From contig NZ_CP162005.1 in NCBI RefSeq assembly GCF_040822065.1, positions 5,456,001-5,520,000 on the forward strand: a stretch of DNA of 64,000 bases, given 5' to 3'. The DNA is from Pedobacter sp. WC2423. Its GTDB lineage: Bacteria; Bacteroidota; Bacteroidia; Sphingobacteriales; Sphingobacteriaceae. The position numbers and the translations under genes are program-made. Each line of letters begins with the position of its first letter. The stretch's first letter is position 1. Of the stretch, positions 1 through 8,533 are shown piece by piece. Under the pieces are notes generated by a model. The model worked only from the letters and a program-made list of their open reading frames with translations, was not told the origin of the DNA and did not search any database.

Positions 1-69
1 CAGGTAAAATGGGTAAAACTCTTTTAATGTTTTGTATTTATGATCGGGCATTTGTTGATTATTGTTCAT
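1..69 (-). CDS. DUF962/Mpo1-like protein, N-terminal part only
   Basis: Only the first 23 codons lie in the window; the gene runs off the left edge. The peptide contains KTLKEFYPFYL, which resembles the opening of DUF962 (Mpo1-like, YGL010w family) membrane proteins that begin with an EFYPFYL-type segment before HRN. The ATG abuts the stop codon of the HAD gene upstream, so the two are probably co-transcribed and translationally coupled. Family assignment rests on this short stretch alone. Confidence 0.5.
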   Translation of the reverse strand, partial: MNNNQQMPDHKYKTLKEFYPFYL

Positions 70-708
70 CTATATTAATATACCATTACTTTTTAAAAAT
101 GCACCGAGGTTTTCTGGTTTTTCTGTCATGAGTAAGGTTTGTAATCCTGCTTTCTTCGCACCTTCCAAATGACCTGGGGTGTCGTCAATAAATAACGTTT
201 CTGCGGGATTAAGATTGTTTTCCTGAATAACTTGTTCAAATATTTCTACGTGCGGCTTGCGAAATTTCATCAGCTGAGAGTAATAGGCTTTCTCAAACAG
301 GTGATCATTGTTGGGTACGTTATGTTCTTTTTGAAGATAATCCATGATGTAGTCGTAATGGATCTGGTTGGTATTGCTCAATAGAAAGGTCCGGTAATTT
401 TTCCTGGCTTCGAGCAGTACTTTATGCGTTTCAGGAAGTACACCGATTAATAAACTGTTCCACGCAGCATCAATTTGCTGATCAGTCAATGCTGGATTTT
501 GTGTTATTTCTCTGATTCCGTCTCTGAATTGGGCAGGAGTGATGGCTCCGGTCTCTAATTCGTTAAATATATTATGATGCCCTGAATGCCCGAAAAAAGT
601 TTCTATATTTGGTATACCTAGTTGTTTAAGAGAGTTTTGTGTGATTCTGAAGTCAATTTCAAAGATGACATTTCCGTAATCGAAGATTATATTCTTAATT
701 TTTTGCAT
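70..708 (-). CDS. HAD family hydrolase (HAD-IA, YihX-like)
   Basis: A 212-residue cytoplasmic phosphatase-like protein of normal length for HAD subfamily IA. Motif I is FDYGNV (residues 9-14) with the nucleophilic Asp10; the +2 position is Gly rather than the usual Asp/Thr, as in the YihX group (FDLGNV). An alpha-helical cap follows. The conserved lysine lies in the KFRKPH segment near residue 150 and the acidic motif IV is FIDDTP near residue 175. Likely reaction is hydrolysis of small sugar phosphates or nucleotides; the substrate cannot be told. It ends one base before the ATG of the DUF962-like gene, suggesting an operon. It reads away from the tRNA and is probably part of the chromosomal backbone. 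Confidence 0.88.
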   Translation of the reverse strand: MQKIKNIIFDYGNVIFEIDFRITQNSLKQLGIPNIETFFGHSGHHNIFNELETGAITPAQFRDGIREITQNPALTDQQIDAAWNSLLIGVLPETHKVLLEARKNYRTFLLSNTNQIHYDYIMDYLQKEHNVPNNDHLFEKAYYSQLMKFRKPHVEIFEQVIQENNLNPAETLFIDDTPGHLEGAKKAGLQTLLMTEKPENLGAFLKSNGILI

Positions 709-774
709 AAAGTATTTTTAAAATTCGATACAAATATGTAACATTGCACTCGCAAAATCTAATAGATTTTACGC

Positions 775-848
775 GGGCCATTAGCTCAGTTGGTTAGAGT
801 AGAAGACTCATAATCTTTTGGTCGATGGTTCGAGCCCATCATGGCCCA
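775..848 (+). tRNA. tRNA with CAT anticodon (Met or lysidine-Ile)
   Basis: A complete cloverleaf is visible: acceptor stem GGGCCAT (775-781) with ATGGCCC (841-847), D stem GCTC/GAGT, anticodon stem 802-806/814-818 with loop CTCATAA giving anticodon CAT (809-811), T stem GATGG/CCATC with loop TTCGAGC, discriminator A848. The 3' CCA is not encoded in full (CCC follows). It is the insertion target of the adjacent element: the recombinase reading frame extends antisense into it, and a copy of its 3' half sits at 24,043-24,085. Sequence alone does not settle elongator Met versus tRNA-Ile2. Confidence 0.93.
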
Positions 849-2075
849 CCCTAGTGGGCAAACACGTTTCGACGTCGTTTGCCCACTTTTTTTTGCTGTA
901 TAATTTGCTGGAAATCAAGCATATAATTGATACGGCTTCATTAACTCTAGTGGTTCGATGTTGCACTCCGTCGAAGCTCAATTTTTCAGGGAAGATCGAA
1001 CCAATTATTTCTCTTTTAAGCCCTATTTCGCCGTTTTTGTATAGTAAATCCAGGTTTAAAAGCACATTTACTGCATTTTCAAGTTGATTTTCTATATTGA
1101 TTTTCGGACTTGATACATCAAACAGTTTAATTTCCAATCTACCTACTTGTTCCTCACATTCAATTTTGACAGTTTTGTAATCGGCACCATCTAAATCCCC
1201 TTTTAATAATAATTCCCTCGCAGTTCTAATACGTAATGGCAGTTCATCGGGGGAGAATATTTTAATTCCCTGCTTTTGCTTTCTTCCATCCATGACATCC
1301 TGTACCTCTTTATATAATTTTTCAGAGATTAGTGGTTGATGTAGTCCAGTTGCAAGCTGGCTTTCTTCATCTTTATATTTTGGTATAAAGATTTTACCAT
1401 AATAAACCGGATTACGCATTGTAACTAGAAAATTGTTTTTACAGCATTTTAGTCCATTTGCTTTCGATACTTTCCAAATTTGCTCTGTAGAAAACATTCC
1501 TGTAGCTATTTTTTCAAAGGCGTGTTTTATTAACGTAGCTTGTGGCTCTTTGGGGACAATCATCTTTTTTCCACCTTCAGTAGTTATATTTTTATAACCA
1601 ATTGGTGCTGATGCCATCCAGCGCCCTTCTTTTCTAGCTTTACGCATTCCCCTTATAACGTTCAAGGCTCTTCTGTCGTTCTCAACTTCGGAAGTAGACA
1701 AATAAATTGCCAACATTAATTTATTCTCAGGAATGGATAAATCTAAAGGTTGTTCGATTGCTTGTGGCTCAATTCCCAAGCCTCTTAGAATACTTATCAT
1801 ATTATAAGCATCGCCCGCATTTCTACTAAATCTACCCCACTTTGTAAATAGAACAAGGTCAGTTAGTCTTCCTTTGTTTTTTCTTAGATCTGCAAGCAGT
1901 ATTCCCCAGGCAGGGCGAAGGATTTTGCCGAATAATCTTCATATATGACCTTTCTAATAGTAATATTATTAAATTCACAATATCTTCTTAAACGTTCTTC
2001 CTGATCTCTCTGAGAATATCCTTTTTCAGCTTGTTCGTCTGTACTAACTCTTATGTATAAATCTGCTATTTTCAT
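808..2075 (-). pseudogene. Large serine recombinase, frameshifted; C-terminus antisense to the tRNA
   Basis: A site-specific recombinase of the resolvase/invertase type with the long C-terminal 'recombinase' domain, here the integrase of the neighbouring island. The N-terminal frame (1884-2075) has YIRVSTDEQ with catalytic Ser11 and Arg9. It breaks after EDYSAKSF and the protein continues in another frame as WGILLADLRKNKG, LVLFTKWGRFSRNAGDAY and then the frame ending at 808. One indel near 1910-1920 explains the break. The zinc-ribbon/recombinase region (KEGRWMASAPIGY, NPVYYGKI) follows. The last residues (GHDGLEPSTKRL) are encoded by the antisense strand of the tRNA and the stop lies in the anticodon loop. 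As written it is inactive unless the frameshift is a sequencing error. Confidence 0.88.
853..894 (+). terminator. Rho-independent terminator of the tRNA gene
   Basis: GTGGGCAAAC (854-863) and GTTTGCCCAC (877-886) form a perfect 10-bp stem, extended by A853/T887, followed by a run of eight T. A diverged relative of this hairpin with its flank lies at 28,020-28,058. Confidence 0.85.
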
Positions 2076-2223
2076 GGCTTAAGCACTTGATTGAGCCATA
2101 ATTTAGCTGATTTTTTGTAGAAATCCAAGACTTTTTTTGCTTCGTCGAGTGTGATAATTGTACCATGCTTTTTTAAAATCTTAGCAACTTTTTCAGTGTT
2201 AAATACGAATTTTCATTTTCCAT
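2072..2223 (-). pseudogene. Small recombinase-partner ORF, frameshifted
   Basis: An ATG with a good ribosome site (AAAGGAG 6-7 bases upstream) starts MENENSYL, but the frame stops soon after. The shifted frame continues NTEKVAKILKKHG, TLDEAKKVLDFY and QVLKP, and its TGA overlaps the recombinase ATG by four bases. In my recollection, short helical ORFs of this form precede tRNA-linked serine recombinases in Bacteroidota. One indel near 2200 would explain the break. Together with the recombinase it suggests a dead integration module. Function unknown. Confidence 0.5.
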
Positions 2224-2272
2224 AATGGCTCTCCTTTGAAACCAATTATCATGAAAACCTATATGTTTTTCT

Positions 2273-2294
2273 GACAACTACCTAGCAAGTTGTC
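2273..2294. promoter_or_regulatory. Inverted repeat upstream of the recombinase pair
   Basis: GACAACT (2273-2279) and AGTTGTC (2288-2294) are perfect 7-bp arms around an 8-base spacer, about 50 bases upstream of the small ORF and recombinase. It could be an operator or recombinase-binding site; no T-run follows. Apart from this, 2224-2503 is AT-rich with no gene seen. Confidence 0.4.
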
Positions 2295-2503
2295 AATACT
2301 TATTTTTTGCGACTTAATTATAGTTCTTTAAATTTGAAGAATACTTATGCAAGGAATTGTTTAGATTACTGTGGATAAGATCTCTCTTACTTAAATCATT
2401 GTAATTTATCTGATCTGGAAACGATGTTTATTTAAATGTTTTAATCATAATAATTTTATTACCCATATGAAGGTTCAATTTTTAATGTCTTGAATTTCAT
2501 AAT

Positions 2504-3211
2504 TTAAAAAATACTATCACGCTCTTTCTTATCAAGGATTCTTTTTATCTTGTCATATACCAGGATAAATTTGGATGTAGATCCAACGTATATTTTTGAG
2601 GAGTCATTTTGATCAAGGAAAACTTTTCCGGATTTTAATTTTATCGTCATTCTTTTGGGATGTTTTATCGCTGTGATTGCATCATTTTGAGCCGAGCTAA
2701 CAAAAAAAAGTCCTATAAATATAGTATAGACATACAATGTATTTCTATTGTAGTAGAAAATAAAAAGATTGCTAATAACTAATAGAACAATGTAGGAAAC
2801 AATCTGCCAGAAACTAAAATTGCCTATCGTCGTCAAAGTGTATATTCCTATACCTACCAATGCACTTGCAACGACGCTTTTTATAATACTTGAGTCCTTC
2901 CACATAAAAAAGAGGATACATGGGAAAGATAACAACAAAACTACATACCAAACATAAGTTCCTTTATCATATATAATAAATGGAACATCTTCCAGGGAAA
3001 AGCAGTAATTAAAATAGTCTTTACCAAAATGATCAATGAATAGCCTCCAATATAAAAATGCACTTAAGGGCAGTGAAACACCATAACAAAGTATTAGCGA
3101 TGAAAGCTCAACTTTTTGTTCTGCAGGTTTCGCATTGATAATGAAATTTCGAACTGTATTACATAATCTAATTAGGATATTTATAAATCTTAAACTTCTT
3201 GAAGAGCACAT
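2504..3211 (-). CDS. Hypothetical multi-pass membrane protein
   Basis: A 235-residue protein I do not recognise. Residues about 40-60, 82-105, 112-130, 134-150 and 158-175 are hydrophobic and read as four or five membrane segments. The last 55 residues are charged and soluble (RMTIKLKSGKVFLDQNDSS), probably a cytoplasmic or periplasmic tail. It stands alone between the recombinase remnant and the transposase scrap, with no operon partner. AT-rich codon use fits acquired DNA. Confidence 0.55.
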   Translation of the reverse strand: MCSSRSLRFINILIRLCNTVRNFIINAKPAEQKVELSSLILCYGVSLPLSAFLYWRLFIDHFGKDYFNYCFSLEDVPFIIYDKGTYVWYVVLLLSFPCILFFMWKDSSIIKSVVASALVGIGIYTLTTIGNFSFWQIVSYIVLLVISNLFIFYYNRNTLYVYTIFIGLFFVSSAQNDAITAIKHPKRMTIKLKSGKVFLDQNDSSKIYVGSTSKFILVYDKIKRILDKKERDSIF

Positions 3212-3354
3212 GATATTGAATTAATTGTTTAGTGTGGATTAATTAAGTTTCAAAATTAGTATTAAAATTTATGTAGTACCTATAATGTTGTCATATTTCA
3301 TAATGCCTAAAAATCATATATGTCACTAAAAGATGTTCTTCCCACTTTTGGTGG

Positions 3355-3575
3355 TTAAGTTGGGGGCAGCACTAATCTTTTTCTAAGCAATTCGAAGATG
3401 GCTCGACCATACATTTGCAGTTTGAAAATCTTTAGCTTATTTACATTACCTTCTACCGGGCCATTGCTCCAGGTCAAACTGATAGCTTTTTCAGTGGACT
3501 GGTAATCCCTTAACAGCCCATTTGCTAAAGTGGGTATCTCTAATGAATACGCACAACTTCTCTATGATTTCCGGA
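3355..3575 (-). pseudogene. ISL3-family transposase, C-terminal remnant
   Basis: The minus strand encodes a stop-terminated tail with LTWSNGPVEGNVNKLKIF and QMYGRAIFELLRKR, the characteristic C-terminal signature of ISL3-type DDE transposases (SNGxxEGxxNxxKxxxRxxYGRA). It begins abruptly near 3,575, and upstream frames are broken by stops. No terminal inverted repeats were found. This is a degraded insertion sequence inside the island; the rest of 3,212-3,718 shows nothing else. Confidence 0.7.
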
Positions 3576-3718
3576 ACGATCACGCTGATATTCCTGTTGC
3601 AAAAGTGAAAAACTGTTCTTTCTTCATTTTTACAATTTTAAATCTTGGAGTGACTATTATCCTGCAATCTCAAATTAAACAACAACTTCTAAATGTTTTT
3701 ATTTCATAATTTTGTGAA

Positions 3719-4633
3719 ATGAACAGAAAAGAGAATATAAGCGATTTTCATAGCCGGCATGGATGGGAACACCCTAAAAATGGGCAATTCAACGTGTATA
3801 ACAGAGAAGAATTTTCTTGCGATAGTACATCCCTGCCGCCCAACCGCAGGGATTTTTATAAAATATCCATGATCACAAGAGGTACTGGAATATTAAGCTA
3901 CGCTGATAAAGTCATCAGGATTGATAAACCATCCATTACCTTCTTTAATCCTTTAATTCCCTATTCGTGGGAGCCTACTTCGAACGATAAAGCCGGGTAT
4001 TTCTGTCTGTTTACTGAGGATTTTATAAACCAAAGTCTTAAAAGTGAGAGTCTTTCACATTCACCTTTATTTAAGATAGGAGGCAATCATTTGTTTTTTC
4101 CTAAAATAGAAAGTATTGAGTTGTTAAAAGGTATTTTTGAAAACATGTTCCTTGAGATCCGGTCCGGATATGCCCATAAATATGAATTATTAAGAAGCTA
4201 TGTGCAGATCATTATGCATGAAGCAATGAAAATACAACCTGCAGATACATTCTATCAGCCAGTTAATTCAGCAGAGCGTATCACTACTATGTTCCTGGAA
4301 CTGTTAGAACTGCAGTTTCCTGTTGACTCCCCTACACAAACTTTGAAACTCAAAACAGCTAAAGAATTTGCTTTGCAGCTCAATATACATACCAATACGC
4401 TAAATAGAGTTTTAAAAGAAAGCACAGGCAAAACTACCACGGAATGGATTGCCAATAGAATTGTTAACGAGGCAAAAGCGTTGTTACAATTCAGTAATTG
4501 GGATATAACAGAAATTGCCTATAGCCTGGGTTTTGAATATTCGGCCAATTTTATCATTTTTTTTAAGAAGCAAACAAATATGACCCCTTTAAAATACAGG
4601 AAAACTCTCTGTACACCTATTTCCAAACTATAA
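3719..4633 (+). CDS. AraC family transcriptional regulator
   Basis: A 304-residue DNA-binding regulator. Residues about 30-120 form a cupin-like sensor (STSLPPNRRDFYKI, PSITFFNPLIPY) of the AraC ligand-binding type. Residues about 205-300 hold the double helix-turn-helix, with the second recognition helix in TEIAYSLGFEYSANF and the typical ending MTPLKYRK. The ATG directly follows a poly-T/ATTTTGTGAA leader. It is co-oriented with the NepI-like efflux gene 135 bases downstream, which it probably regulates. AraC members with a cupin sensor next to an MFS efflux gene are a common arrangement. Confidence 0.92.
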   Translation: MNRKENISDFHSRHGWEHPKNGQFNVYNREEFSCDSTSLPPNRRDFYKISMITRGTGILSYADKVIRIDKPSITFFNPLIPYSWEPTSNDKAGYFCLFTEDFINQSLKSESLSHSPLFKIGGNHLFFPKIESIELLKGIFENMFLEIRSGYAHKYELLRSYVQIIMHEAMKIQPADTFYQPVNSAERITTMFLELLELQFPVDSPTQTLKLKTAKEFALQLNIHTNTLNRVLKESTGKTTTEWIANRIVNEAKALLQFSNWDITEIAYSLGFEYSANFIIFFKKQTNMTPLKYRKTLCTPISKL

Positions 4634-4767
4634 AGGAAAACATCAAATCATCTTATTACATTCCTTTAAATGTCCGGTCTTACACCGATTTAATAATCAT
4701 ATGTTTGATTAGCATAATTTTAAACCAACCATAAAATGGAGCTTTGCTTCATAACAATAATGTATTT

Positions 4768-6039
4768 ATGGAAAGTGAAAATCTATGTGAAAAAAATAGT
4801 GATGGTGCTGAGGTATCAGATGTCAACCTTTTTAATAAGGACAATACTCAACCGATCTCTCCAGCATGGACAGCGGTTTTCTCGCTAACAATGGGCGTCT
4901 TTGGATTATTAACAGCGGAGTACCTGCCTGCCAGTCTGCTAACACCGATGGCTTCAGAACTAGGGCTTTCAGAGGCGGTAGGAGGTCAGACAGTAACTGT
5001 GACCGCGATAGCTGCATTAGTTTCCGGATTGGTGTTACCCGGACTTACACGGTCTTTAGACAAAAGGATCGTATTGCTCAGCTTTTCTGCTTTGATGATC
5101 GTATCTAATCTTTTTGTTGCTTTCTCATCAAGCATAATCGTACTTTTATTGATGCGTACTTTGCTCGGAATTGCTCTTGGAGGCTTTTGGGCAATGGCAG
5201 CAGCAGTAGCAATGCGTCTTGTACCTTTGAAATTGGTGCCACGTGCCTTATCGATAATCTTCAGTGGCATAGCTGTCGGAACTGTGGTATCTGTGCCTCT
5301 GGGTAGCTATCTGGGAGGCTTGTTCGGCTGGCGCAGTGCCTTTTATGCAGCGGCGGCAGTTGGTATGGTGACGTTAGTTTTTCAATGGTTTACTTTGCCA
5401 AACCTGCCTCCACAGCGGGCAGCCAAATCTACAACAGTGCTTAAAGTACTGCTACGTCCGGGCATAATAGTAGGAATGCTGGGCTGCGTGCTGGCGCATA
5501 TGGGCCACTATTCCCTTTTTACTTACGTCCGTCCCTTTATAGAGAATACAATAAGAATCGGCGCTGATGGAATAGCCATGATGTTGTTGGGCTTTGGAGC
5601 AGCGAACTTTGCCGGTACGCTTCTGGCAGGACGGCTCATGGAACACAGTCTGCGCTGGACATTAATAATTATGCCAATTTTGGTTGGAGTTGTAGCATTG
5701 CTCTTGGTATTGTTACCATCTTCTTTTACTGGACATGCATTGCTAATTGCCGTCTGGGGAATGGCTTTTGGCGGTGTGCCAGTTGCATGGTCAACGTGGG
5801 TGTCCACTTCAGTTCCAGATGAGGCAGAAAGTGCTGGAGGAATGGTTGTAGCAGCAGTACAAGGCGCCATTGCAGCGGGAGCAGCCATGGGCGGATTACT
5901 ATTTAATTATGCCGGTATCTCTGGTGTATTCCTCACAGCAGGCATCTCAATGATTTTAGCCGGGGCATTTATCGCATTGTTAGTCAAGGTTAAAGCTATC
6001 CGTAAGGACGCTGGAAGAGCGGTTGTATCTCATCATTAA
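4768..6039 (+). CDS. MFS efflux transporter, NepI-like
   Basis: A 12-helix drug:H+ antiporter-type MFS protein of the inner membrane. Sequence resembles E. coli NepI (purine ribonucleoside efflux): AEYLPASLLTPMASELGLS near residue 50, then GRxxLG-equivalent RTLLGIALGGFWAMAAA and the C-terminal PVAWSTWVSTSVPDEAESAGG. About 423 residues, normal for the family. I take ATG 4768 (MESEN) as start; an in-frame TTG at 4744 is possible. Downstream is an esterase pseudogene; upstream an AraC regulator. It probably exports a nucleoside-like compound or drug; the real substrate is unknown. GC content appears higher than the flanking DNA. Confidence 0.88.
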   Translation: MESENLCEKNSDGAEVSDVNLFNKDNTQPISPAWTAVFSLTMGVFGLLTAEYLPASLLTPMASELGLSEAVGGQTVTVTAIAALVSGLVLPGLTRSLDKRIVLLSFSALMIVSNLFVAFSSSIIVLLLMRTLLGIALGGFWAMAAAVAMRLVPLKLVPRALSIIFSGIAVGTVVSVPLGSYLGGLFGWRSAFYAAAAVGMVTLVFQWFTLPNLPPQRAAKSTTVLKVLLRPGIIVGMLGCVLAHMGHYSLFTYVRPFIENTIRIGADGIAMMLLGFGAANFAGTLLAGRLMEHSLRWTLIIMPILVGVVALLLVLLPSSFTGHALLIAVWGMAFGGVPVAWSTWVSTSVPDEAESAGGMVVAAVQGAIAAGAAMGGLLFNYAGISGVFLTAGISMILAGAFIALLVKVKAIRKDAGRAVVSHH

Positions 6040-6233
6040 AACGAGGAGCAAACTATAATGGATTTCTCTGTTTGGTGCTTAGCTTTTCTAAATCAAAGAT
6101 TTATAAAATGACTTTGTTATTTGAAGACATATTACCATCTTTTTTCTTTGAATTCCCTTAACCAGTTGCTTTGAGCCAGAAATCCCGAGCAAAAGCAATT
6201 TTTTTTATATTGCACGCACATAAATTTTATGCC

Positions 6234-7202
6234 ATGGAAAACAATAAAACAATTTTTAAAGAGGAAGCCACAACGCAAAAAAATGTACCGTCCCTAGAGG
6301 TAAATCTAGAAGAAATCATACCTTCATTCCAAACGGTTTTTCCACAGACCCGTTACTTCGAGATAGATTCCAAAATTGCTGGAAACCGTTTCTCTGCGTG
6401 GGTCACTGTACCAGCTGGATACGACCAACAAAAGAGTGAATCATTTCCGATCGTCTATCAAATAGACGCAAATCTATATTTTCCCTCGACTGCACCGTTC
6501 CATCTCGCCACCCATGGAGATATTATGTCAACCCTACGTCCATTCATTTTGGTTTCCATAGGTTATTCCCAGGAAGAAAGTCACAGATGGGATTGGTTAC
6601 GTGTTAGGGATTTGGTACCTTCTGGAGACGTCGTCCCGGAAATTTTTTATCAAACGTTGGATGGTACTGTTCAGGCAGGCCTTATGTCGCAGGAAGAGAG
6701 TTAAGTATATAGGGCAATGTTTGCTAAGCCTGCGGGTGATAAGTTTCTGGGTTTTTTGGAAAACGAACTTCATCCCCTTTTAACACAAACCTTTCAAATC
6801 GATCAAAATGACGTAGGCCTCTGGGGATTCTCTTATGGGGGGCTTTTCACGTCTTACGTGGCCCTTAAGCGTTCCAATCTCTTCAAAAATATTGGAGCGG
6901 GAAGTCCAGGTATTGTTGGCAAGAATAGCTATATCTTCAAACTCTATGACGAGGCTATAGCTTCTAAAATGGATTTTTCTGGCAGACGTCTGCATGTGAC
7001 ATTGGGCGCCCGTGAATTATCCTCCCCAGGTCCTTACCAATGGCTTACAGCGCGGGGGACTAGTGAGCTGCTTGCCCAAACTTCATTACAACCGTTGCCA
7101 GGCATGCAAGTTTCTAGTGAAATTATTCCATTGGAAACTCACCTAACTGGCGGTGTTCCTGCGTGGTTTAGCTTTCTGCGGACATTTTACAGCAAGTCCT
7201 AG
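6234..7202 (+). pseudogene. Alpha/beta-hydrolase (putative esterase), internal stop
   Basis: Two consecutive pieces in the same frame (6234-6704 and from 6717) make one esterase of the Fes/IroE-like alpha/beta-hydrolase family, interrupted only by TAA at 6702-6704. The first part has FSAWVTVPAGYD and FPIVYQIDANLYF (the first strands and oxyanion region). The second holds the nucleophile elbow GFSYGG and the late segment ETHLTGGVPAWF with the probable catalytic His. Because the nucleophile lies after the stop, the first fragment alone would be inactive. The ATG at 6234 fits the conserved start. An indel is not needed: a single substitution explains it. It follows the NepI-like transporter and was perhaps its functional partner. 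Confidence 0.78.
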
Positions 7203-7455
7203 TCAGGATTTAGCTATGTAAACAATTTTAAAATTATGCTTATATCACTTCATGAAAGAAGAAGAAATTTATAGCAATAAGACTCAATTTAAACCCGTTG
7301 GCGTAAACTGTATTATGGGCGAGATGGATCGCGCTTATGGTAGCGATCTTTGACCTCCCTGCAAAACCGGACTTCATAAAGTAGAGATTTTCGGATAGTC
7401 AGTTAGGAGTTTAGCAACAGCATACCAGCAAAGCTCAATAAAACAATTATTCAGA

Positions 7456-7938
7456 CTACCTTTTAATTTCAATAAGTAACACCCAGGCATCGTAAACGGA
7501 CTTGATGAATGATAAAAATATTGCTATCACTGTCCAATAAAGTCCAGAAGTACCGGATAATGTAAGAAAGATTCCTCCTATGATATACAATAGTGTCGCA
7601 AGTTGATCAAACAATAATGTAAAAAGATAAACGCGTTTGAATTCCTTCAACGATTGATAATATATTTTAAAATCCGCCCGCGTTATTAAGATCCAGACTA
7701 TTGATCCAAGTATGATGGTTTCGTAACCAATTAAGGAATGACTTTTTTGGGGAACCAGTAAAAGAGCCGAAAAAATCAAGATCATTAATAATAGTATTAA
7801 AGCCACTGAAGCTTTAATTACCAGGAGTGGGAATGATAATATATGTGTGAGGTTGATCGAAATTCCAACAAAGATCAATCCCGTCAAAGTTGCTGCTGCC
7901 GCTGCTGTGGCTAAATAAAAGTCATTCCATTCTTTCAT
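7456..7938 (-). CDS. Small integral membrane protein, hypothetical
   Basis: A 160-residue protein with four hydrophobic segments (about 8-28, 40-65, 72-88, 108-150). The N-terminus WNDFYLATAAAAATLTGLIF is a pattern shared by small bacterial membrane proteins of unknown function. No catalytic motif is visible. It has its own start with no near operon partner. The 250 bases downstream (7,203-7,455) hold only a weak 33-codon frame and nothing I can support. Confidence 0.6.
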   Translation of the reverse strand: MKEWNDFYLATAAAAATLTGLIFVGISINLTHILSFPLLVIKASVALILLLMILIFSALLLVPQKSHSLIGYETIILGSIVWILITRADFKIYYQSLKEFKRVYLFTLLFDQLATLLYIIGGIFLTLSGTSGLYWTVIAIFLSFIKSVYDAWVLLIEIKR

Positions 7939-8045
7939 ATTGTATGTTTATTGGTTAAATTATAAAATCTGTATAATGGACAACTACTCATGAAATGTCG
8001 ATTTACAATTTCTTTATACATGTAAAAAGTCATTTCTAAAGGAAA

Positions 8046-8079
8046 TAGTAACTGCACATGATTTCGTGTGCAGTTACTA
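8046..8079 (-). terminator. Hairpin ending the DLH/amidohydrolase/SnoaL operon
   Basis: TAGTAACTGCACA and TGTGCAGTTACTA are perfect 13-bp arms around an 8-base loop, 14 bases after the stop of the SnoaL-like gene. On the minus strand it is followed by TATTTCCTTT, a weak U-tract, so termination is likely but not certain. Confidence 0.65.
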
Positions 8080-8092
8080 GCTGCCGGGCTCA

Positions 8093-8533
8093 CTAAGAGT
8101 TATTTCCAGTATGGGATATGTCGAGAAATTTGCAGTGCCGTGCCTCAAATAGCCACCTTCCACCTTCGAAAACAAGGCGATCGTCATATATTGCCGTGCT
8201 TTGATATGAAGATCCGTCGTGATTGGCTGCGTTTTCCGATAAAATCCAGCGTGCAGTTGCCTGATCTCCCGAGATTGTAATGATACCTGAATGAAGCTTC
8301 TGACAAAAAAAACGTTTTCCTGTTGCCAGCTTAAGGAATAGCTTTGCAATATTGTCCCGACCGCTACTTTCGATATTGAGAGGTTCGGCTAAGGTCCAGG
8401 TGCCATCTTCTATCCACAATGCTTCAAAACATTGCACATTTCCAGAAATACAGATGTCGGCAAAGGAATCCGCCAGCGCCCGGATTTGATACTCGTCTTC
8501 TAAAGCCTTCAGCCGCTCCTCAATGCTAGTCAT
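8093..8533 (-). CDS. SnoaL-like / NTF2-fold protein
   Basis: A 146-residue cytoplasmic protein with the features of the SnoaL_4/NTF2-like fold: N-terminal helix EERLKALEDEYQIRALADSF, then a cone-shaped beta sheet with GTWTLAEP, SGRDNIAKLF and the C-terminal strand GGRWLFEARHCKFLD. Such proteins act as isomerases, hydratases or cyclases on small ring compounds, often in aromatic or polyketide pathways. Its ATGA overlaps the stop of the amidohydrolase, so it is translationally coupled to it and the last gene of a three-gene operon. The reaction is not deducible. Confidence 0.82.
   Translation of the reverse strand: MTSIEERLKALEDEYQIRALADSFADICISGNVQCFEALWIEDGTWTLAEPLNIESSGRDNIAKLFLKLATGKRFFCQKLHSGIITISGDQATARWILSENAANHDGSSYQSTAIYDDRLVFEGGRWLFEARHCKFLDISHTGNNS

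Noticed and set aside
818-1087. Plus-strand 89-codon frame starting in the tRNA
   Set aside because: Runs antisense to the conserved recombinase and begins inside the anticodon loop; no family resemblance.
5452-5888. Minus-strand frames inside the NepI-like transporter
   Set aside because: They mirror the strong plus-strand coding of a clear MFS protein.
7252-7353. 33-codon plus-strand frame after the esterase
   Set aside because: Too short, no family resemblance and no ribosome site; likely chance.
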